This document shows, piece by piece, positions 59,420 through 64,000 of a stretch of DNA of 64,000 bases (position 1 is its first letter; the number at the start of each line of letters is the position of its first letter). The position numbers and the translations under genes were made by a program. The notes under the pieces are model-generated. The model did no database searches and was not told the origin of the DNA. It saw only the letters and a list, made by a program, of their open reading frames with translations. The stretch spans positions 124,001 to 188,000 of the forward strand of contig NZ_JBPGNY010000002.1 in NCBI RefSeq assembly GCF_051133435.1, given 5' to 3'. The stretch comes from JAAYAO01 sp051133435. GTDB taxonomy: Bacteria > Actinomycetota > Actinomycetes > Propionibacteriales > Propionibacteriaceae.

Positions 59420-62406
59420 TCACCCCGAAAGCCGGCCCCCTGGTGCCCGACTGGGTGTGGGAATCGTCCTTCCCCGAGGCCGATGAGACCAAGCTCGAGG
59501 AGTTGGGCCAAGCCTGGACGGACTACGGCGCGGCCCAGTCCGACATCTCCTCGGACCTGGCTCAGGCCTTCGAGAACATGAGCAGCCACACCGGCCCCGG
59601 CGCCGAGGCGGCCGCGGCCAAGGCCGCCACCGTCCGCGGGTGGCTCGGCACGGTGATCGAAGCGTCCGAGTCGCTGGCCGAGACCGCCCACACCGCCGCA
59701 CTGCTGGTGACCAACGCGAAACACGCCATCAACGTGGTGCTGGCGAACCTGCAGGTGAGCCTCACCCAGTTGTTGATGAAACTGGCCACCGCCCCCGTCG
59801 GCGGCAAGGTGGCCGCCCTGGTGCAGGTGCGGCAGTTGCACATCGCCGCGCAGGCCTACTGTCAGGCCATCGCCGCCGCGTTGACCGCGCAACTGTCGGC
59901 CCTGTCCCCCGCGGTGAACATCGAACCGAAGGTCACCACCGGCAAGGGCGGCACCGAGGGTGCGCGCGACGAGGGCGACAAGTACGCGCCGTTCAACGAC
60001 ACCGGCCTCACCCCCACCTCACCGCAGGCCCGCGAGCAGGCCGAGCAGGATGCCCGCGACCTGGTCGGCAGCACCGAACACGAGACCGCAACCCAATCGG
60101 TCGACGGCGCCCGAGCAGCCACCGGGGAATCGGACAATCCGTGGTCGGGGGCCGCCGAACAGGCCTTCACCGAAGAAGAACGAGCGGCCATGCAGGAGCA
60201 GGCCGACAGCGTGATCAGCACCGGAGAGCCCGGGGGGCTGGGCACCGGATCGCTGCTCGACGCCGCCGAATCGGTGACCGAGGATGAGATCGACCCCGAG
60301 CTGATACAGGTCGACCCGCCCTCGGGCGGGGCGGCCGAAGGTGGGCCCCTGACGATGGACGAGATCCTCGGTGTCCGGTCTCGCCCGGACGGCGCGTTGG
60401 ACGAGTTCGAGCCCGGCGGGCCACCAGCCGGTCAGGGCGGCGGGCCGCCACCCGGGAACTCGACCCCGGGCGGATCAGCACCCGACACCTCGACACCCGG
60501 TGGCTCAGCACCCGGTGGTTCGTCACTTGGCGGCCCGGCGCCGGGGGCCGATCAGCCGGGTTCCTCGGCCCCCGCCGAGCGTCCGGCACCCGACCGTCCC
60601 GCCCCGAGCCATCCCGGCCCCGGCGGACATCCGGGTCACGGCGGTCAAGGTCACGGTGGCCCCAGTCATTCCGGCCACCAACCGCCGACCCAGCACATCC
60701 CGTCGGCGCCCGCCCCGAGTGCCCCGCCCGCGGCACCCGAGCCGGTCGGTACCCAGCCCAGCGGTTCGAGCGGCCCCGCCCCGTCATATTCGGGCGGTTC
60801 CGGCGGCGACAGCAGCGGTTCGTCCGGTGACAGCTACCGTCCGCCGCAGGCCCCGTCGGCCCCCGGCACCTCCAGCGCCGGTGTGGCGGCACCACCGGCC
60901 CAGGGTGGCGGCACAGCCCAGTCGTCCGGGCCGATGGTGGGCGGGCCGATGATGGGTGGTGCCGGTGGTGCACCGCCCCCGGCCGCGCCGGCGCCGGCTC
61001 CCGGGCCGAACCTGACCAGTGCCCCGATGTCGATGCCGGCCGCTCCCCCGGCGGCACCGGCGGGCCCGATGGCCGGTCCGACCGGCGGCGCCCCGGGCGG
61101 AGCGAACCCGAGCACCGGCCCGCAACCCACCCCGCCACCACAGCAACCCCAGCCGACTCCGAAACAACCCACCACTGCCGCCCCGATCCAGGCGCCACCG
61201 AACCAGCAGCAGGCCGCACCGGCTCCGAAACCGGGCGAGGGCTCGGCACCGGTCGAGGACCAAGCCGCCAAGGCCGGGGCCGGTGCCACCGTGGCGATCG
61301 GTGCCGGCCTGTTGGGGTCGGTGTGGGACGACCTGCGCCGTCCGGCCCCACCGATCGCCGGTCGCAGCGGCCCGATGATCGCCTGGCCCACCCAGTTCGG
61401 ACGAGCCGACCAGCCCCTGGCGACCCTGCCCGCCGGCATGTCGGTGGCCTATCAGCGGGTGTTGTTGCCCGGTGAATCCGAGGCACTGCTCAGCGGCCAG
61501 GTCAGCACCGTGCGCGGTATGGTGCATCCGCTCGATCACGTCCGGCACCTGACCACGCCCGCCCAGTTGTTCGACGCCCTCGGCCTGGGTTTCGTGGTCA
61601 ACGAGCACGCCAACGCCACCGCAGCCTTCGACCGCCGCGCCGACTGGTACGACGTGCTGCGCTTCGCCGGGGTGCGCGACCGCGACCTGATCATTCCCCT
61701 CGACCGCGGCGTGGAACCGGACGATCGGGAATCGATCGCGCAGGTGCACCGCGATCACACCCGGCCCTGGACCGGTACCGGTTCGGCCCCCGGAGCCACC
61801 AGCACCGACCCGATCGACGAGTTCGAGATTCTGGGCACCCGGTCCCTGGCCGTGCCGCATCTGGCCGAGCTGTGGCGGATTCACAGCCTGGGCCCCGACC
61901 AGCACCTGGCCACCTGGGATGCCCGCACCGGCACCTGGCAGGGCCCGTCCGGTGGCCAGCCCCAGGCCAATCCGGCCGGACGACTGGCCGAGAACGGCAA
62001 CTACGCCACCCTGGTGGACGGCACCACTTTCCGGGCCTGTGTGCTGACCGATCGACACACGGTCTTGATCGCCCACGGGGTGCAGGCGCCGGCCGATTTC
62101 ACCCCCACCGCCGACGGTTCGGCGCGCAAGGTGGTCAGCAACGACGAGGTGCAGCGCTGGGTACACGTCACCAGCGTGGCCACTTGGACCACCGGCCCGA
62201 CCCCGGTGCATGTGCTGCGTCGGGCCGGGGAGTACGTTCTGGTCGACTACGCCGGTGACTCCCGCGAGGCGGCCACCCGCGTCGGCTTCGTCCAACTCGC
62301 CCAGGGGCACTGGGCACCGCGCTGGGTGACCTGGCCCGAGATCATCGACCAGCACGAGGACGTCAAAGAATTCCCCAACCTCACGGTGTTGCAGTCACTA
62401 GGCTGA
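59416..62406 (+). CDS. Large Pro/Gly-rich type VII secretion substrate with unknown C-terminal domain
   Basis: 996 residues from GTG 59416. Residues 1-170 are helical, with features of a WXG/PPE-type N-terminus (two long helices, QAWTDYGAAQSDISSDLAQAFENM). Residues about 170-330 are charged and helical. Residues about 330-615 are low-complexity Pro/Gly/Ala/Ser with a His-Gly-rich stretch near 398-425. Residues about 640-996 form a domain I do not recognise: a helical part with FDALGLGFVVNEHANATAAFDRRADWYDVL and a beta-rich end. Three-gene overlap with YbaB-like and WXG-like partners supports export by an ESX system. Not a TNT toxin by motif. Confidence 0.7.
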   Translation: MITPKAGPLVPDWVWESSFPEADETKLEELGQAWTDYGAAQSDISSDLAQAFENMSSHTGPGAEAAAAKAATVRGWLGTVIEASESLAETAHTAALLVTNAKHAINVVLANLQVSLTQLLMKLATAPVGGKVAALVQVRQLHIAAQAYCQAIAAALTAQLSALSPAVNIEPKVTTGKGGTEGARDEGDKYAPFNDTGLTPTSPQAREQAEQDARDLVGSTEHETATQSVDGARAATGESDNPWSGAAEQAFTEEERAAMQEQADSVISTGEPGGLGTGSLLDAAESVTEDEIDPELIQVDPPSGGAAEGGPLTMDEILGVRSRPDGALDEFEPGGPPAGQGGGPPPGNSTPGGSAPDTSTPGGSAPGGSSLGGPAPGADQPGSSAPAERPAPDRPAPSHPGPGGHPGHGGQGHGGPSHSGHQPPTQHIPSAPAPSAPPAAPEPVGTQPSGSSGPAPSYSGGSGGDSSGSSGDSYRPPQAPSAPGTSSAGVAAPPAQGGGTAQSSGPMVGGPMMGGAGGAPPPAAPAPAPGPNLTSAPMSMPAAPPAAPAGPMAGPTGGAPGGANPSTGPQPTPPPQQPQPTPKQPTTAAPIQAPPNQQQAAPAPKPGEGSAPVEDQAAKAGAGATVAIGAGLLGSVWDDLRRPAPPIAGRSGPMIAWPTQFGRADQPLATLPAGMSVAYQRVLLPGESEALLSGQVSTVRGMVHPLDHVRHLTTPAQLFDALGLGFVVNEHANATAAFDRRADWYDVLRFAGVRDRDLIIPLDRGVEPDDRESIAQVHRDHTRPWTGTGSAPGATSTDPIDEFEILGTRSLAVPHLAELWRIHSLGPDQHLATWDARTGTWQGPSGGQPQANPAGRLAENGNYATLVDGTTFRACVLTDRHTVLIAHGVQAPADFTPTADGSARKVVSNDEVQRWVHVTSVATWTTGPTPVHVLRRAGEYVLVDYAGDSREAATRVGFVQLAQGHWAPRWVTWPEIIDQHEDVKEFPNLTVLQSLG

Positions 62407-62410
62407 GTGC

Positions 62411-63679
62411 GTGGCTTACGAATACCGGCTGAACACCGTCACCGAACCCAACGCGCACGACGACCCGATCTTCCGGTCCTTTTCCTCCGCGGTGCGCCGC
62501 GGCTTCCACGAGGAGCGCAACACCGACAAGCGGCTGCGCGGTGAGGCCGAGATCGCTGTCGAGGAGGGTTGGGTGCTGCGCGGGGTGCACGCCACCGGCA
62601 GCCCCGAGGGTGCGATCAGTGATGACGAGCCGGTGGCGACCTTCTGCGAGTGGACCGGGGAGTTGTCCCTCGGCAGCGGCCGGACGCTACCGCTGCTGCA
62701 GATCTCGGACGTGACCGTGCGGCCCACCCATCGCCGGCAGGGATTCCTGCGTCGGTTGATGACCGAGTCGCTCACCGATGCCCACCGGGCCGGGGTGCCG
62801 GTGGCCGGGCTGACCGTGACCGAGGCGACCATTTACGGGCGTTTCGGCTTCGGACCCGCCACCTTCCGCAATGCCATCGAGGTGGACGCCGGCCCGAAGT
62901 TCGGCCTGAACGAACCACCGAGTGGCCGGGTGGAGTTCTTGACCCCCGAGGGCCTGTCCACCATCGCCGATCAGGTTTTCGGTCAGTTCCACCTGCACCA
63001 GGCCGGCTCGGTACAACGCGGCCCGAAACGTCGCGCGGTGCTCAGCGGTGCGATCGATTCGGACACCTTCGAGGTGAGCCCCAAGGTCCGTTCGGCCGCG
63101 CATTGGGACGACAACGGCACCCCCGACGGCTACGTCACCTGGCGTCACGGCTGGGACGACGTCCAACAGCACATCGCCGTCTTCGAACTGGTCGCGGTCA
63201 ACGACCGCGCCCACCTGGCCCTGTGGCATTTCCTCTGCACGATGGACCTGGTCACCCAGGTGCGTTACAAGAATGCGCCGGTGGACGACCCATTGCCCTG
63301 GGCGATGGCCGACCGGCACGGCTACACGGTCACCAACAGCCGCGACATGCTCTGGCTGCGGGTACTCGACCCGGTGGCCGCCTTCGGCGCCCGACCGTAT
63401 TTCCAAGACGGGGAATGCCGCTTCCGGGTGCTCGACCCGATGGGTTTCGCCGACGGCGCCTGGCAGTTGCGGGTCACCGACGGGGTGGGCGAACTGACCC
63501 ATGCCGACAGCGCCGAGATCGAATTGCACATTCAAGCCCTGGGGTCGGTCCTGCTCGGCGGGGTACACCTGGGTGCGCTGGTCGCCGCCGGGCTGGTGCA
63601 CGGCCCCGACGAGCAGGTCGATCAGCTGAACGCGATACTGCAGGCCCGGCGCGACCCGCGCTGCCTCACGATGTTCTGA
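62411..63679 (+). CDS. Eis family GNAT N-acetyltransferase
   Basis: 422 residues from GTG 62411. Eis fold: two GNAT domains and a sterol-carrier-like C-terminus. Acetyl-CoA motif in VRPTHRRQGFLRRLM; ATIYGRFGFGPATFRN; WHFLCTMDLV; and the C-terminal CLTMF, where the terminal carboxylate acts in catalysis. It acetylates aminoglycosides or lysine-containing peptides with regioversatility. Starts 5 bases after the preceding stop. Confidence 0.88.
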   Translation: MAYEYRLNTVTEPNAHDDPIFRSFSSAVRRGFHEERNTDKRLRGEAEIAVEEGWVLRGVHATGSPEGAISDDEPVATFCEWTGELSLGSGRTLPLLQISDVTVRPTHRRQGFLRRLMTESLTDAHRAGVPVAGLTVTEATIYGRFGFGPATFRNAIEVDAGPKFGLNEPPSGRVEFLTPEGLSTIADQVFGQFHLHQAGSVQRGPKRRAVLSGAIDSDTFEVSPKVRSAAHWDDNGTPDGYVTWRHGWDDVQQHIAVFELVAVNDRAHLALWHFLCTMDLVTQVRYKNAPVDDPLPWAMADRHGYTVTNSRDMLWLRVLDPVAAFGARPYFQDGECRFRVLDPMGFADGAWQLRVTDGVGELTHADSAEIELHIQALGSVLLGGVHLGALVAAGLVHGPDEQVDQLNAILQARRDPRCLTMF

Positions 63680-63703
63680 GTGTTCCGACTTCTCCGGGCA
63701 GCC

Positions 63704-64000
63704 TCAGAGTTGGCGCAGCACGTCGAAGGGGGTGTTCGCCGCGACCCGGGCCTCGATCCCGCGGGTGACGAACTCCTTCGCGGTGCGCGCGGCCTCCAAC
63801 GGGGCGGCTCCCTTGGCCAGTTCGGCGGTGACCGCCGCGGCCAGGGAACAGCCGGCACCGCTGACCGCGTGCTCACCGATCTTCGGCACGCTGAGCACCT
63901 CGAGGGTGTCGCCGTCGTAGAACACGTCCACCGCGTCCGGGCCGTCCAACCGCACCCCACCCTTGGCGAGTACCGCGGCTCCGGTTGCCTCGTGGATCCG
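63704..64000 (-). CDS. thiD: Hydroxymethylpyrimidine/phosphomethylpyrimidine kinase, 5' end outside window
   Basis: Only the last 98 residues are inside the window; the frame remains open at the right edge. Visible motifs: AVLAKGGVRLDGPDAVDVFYDGD and SGAGCSLAAAVTAELAKG, the anion-hole/catalytic region of the ribokinase-like ThiD family. It phosphorylates HMP and HMP-P in thiamine synthesis. PdxK-type kinases are the alternative. Confidence 0.8.
   Translation of the reverse strand, partial: RIHEATGAAVLAKGGVRLDGPDAVDVFYDGDTLEVLSVPKIGEHAVSGAGCSLAAAVTAELAKGAAPLEAARTAKEFVTRGIEARVAANTPFDVLRQL

Noticed and set aside
60400..61260. Pro/Gly/Ala-rich stretch considered as a tandem repeat array or CRISPR
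   Set aside because: There is no regular spacer or constant repeat unit; it is low-complexity protein coding inside one frame.
60215..61486. Long minus-strand and alternative-frame ORFs opposite the Pro/Gly-rich region
   Set aside because: Repetitive CCG/GGC codons open several frames at once; the plus frame has the WXG-linked start and a continuous head-stalk-domain order, so the others are shadows.

Overview
The window is a gene-dense, high-GC (roughly two-thirds G+C) chromosomal segment. It reads as an actinobacterium (Actinomycetota). The signs are frequent GTG starts and ATGA/GTGA overlaps, a tadA plus tadA-associated acidic protein pair, an Eis-type acetyltransferase, a YbaB/WXG-like type VII secretion module, and an actinobacterial-style propane monooxygenase operon. 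The genus cannot be fixed from the sequence alone. No insertion sequence, prophage, CRISPR array or rRNA was seen, and no gene-free stretch exceeds 300 bases.

Layout. 1-2.4 kb: end of cobF (cobalamin), a histidine phosphatase and a ketopantoate-reductase-like protein. 2.4-8.5 kb: a choline/glycine betaine locus (TetR repressor divergent from betB-betA-BCCT transporter) with two palindromic operators overlapping the divergent promoters. 8.5-13 kb: an MFS exporter and a complete TRAP transporter (dctPQM). 13-14.5 kb: SelO-type AMPylase. 14.6-25.5 kb: a full prm/mim propane monooxygenase island, prmA-prmB-prmC-prmD followed by an amidohydrolase, a DUF59 protein, an alcohol dehydrogenase and a dedicated GroEL, divergent from a MimR/AcoR-type activator. 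25.6-29.2 kb: a metal-ion ABC transporter.

30-49 kb: a large catabolic island for an unidentified aromatic or heteroaromatic acid. One unit holds a second TRAP transporter, a DUF1185 protein, an enamidase-like amidohydrolase, a ferredoxin, a ferredoxin reductase, an alpha/beta hydrolase and a GAF-LuxR regulator. A second unit holds LigA/LigB-like extradiol dioxygenase subunits, a NahE/PhdJ-like hydratase-aldolase, Rieske dioxygenase alpha and beta subunits, a 92-residue orphan, a dihydrodiol-dehydrogenase-like SDR, a ThDP enzyme and a CMD-family protein. Flanking plus-strand genes are an SDR, an aldehyde dehydrogenase and an HpcH-type aldolase. Together they describe uptake, ring dihydroxylation, rearomatisation, ring cleavage, aldol cleavage to pyruvate plus an aldehyde, and aldehyde oxidation. 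The true substrate is open, and this is the most interesting part of the window.

49-64 kb: mostly housekeeping and cell-envelope genes (lipoprotein esterase, HerA-like ATPase, LytR_C protein, tRNA-Ser(CGA), tadA, upp, an oligopeptide-type binding protein, menB, eis, partial thiD) plus a three-gene YbaB / WXG100-like / 996-residue Pro-Gly-rich module that looks like a type VII secretion substrate set with an unrecognised C-terminal domain.
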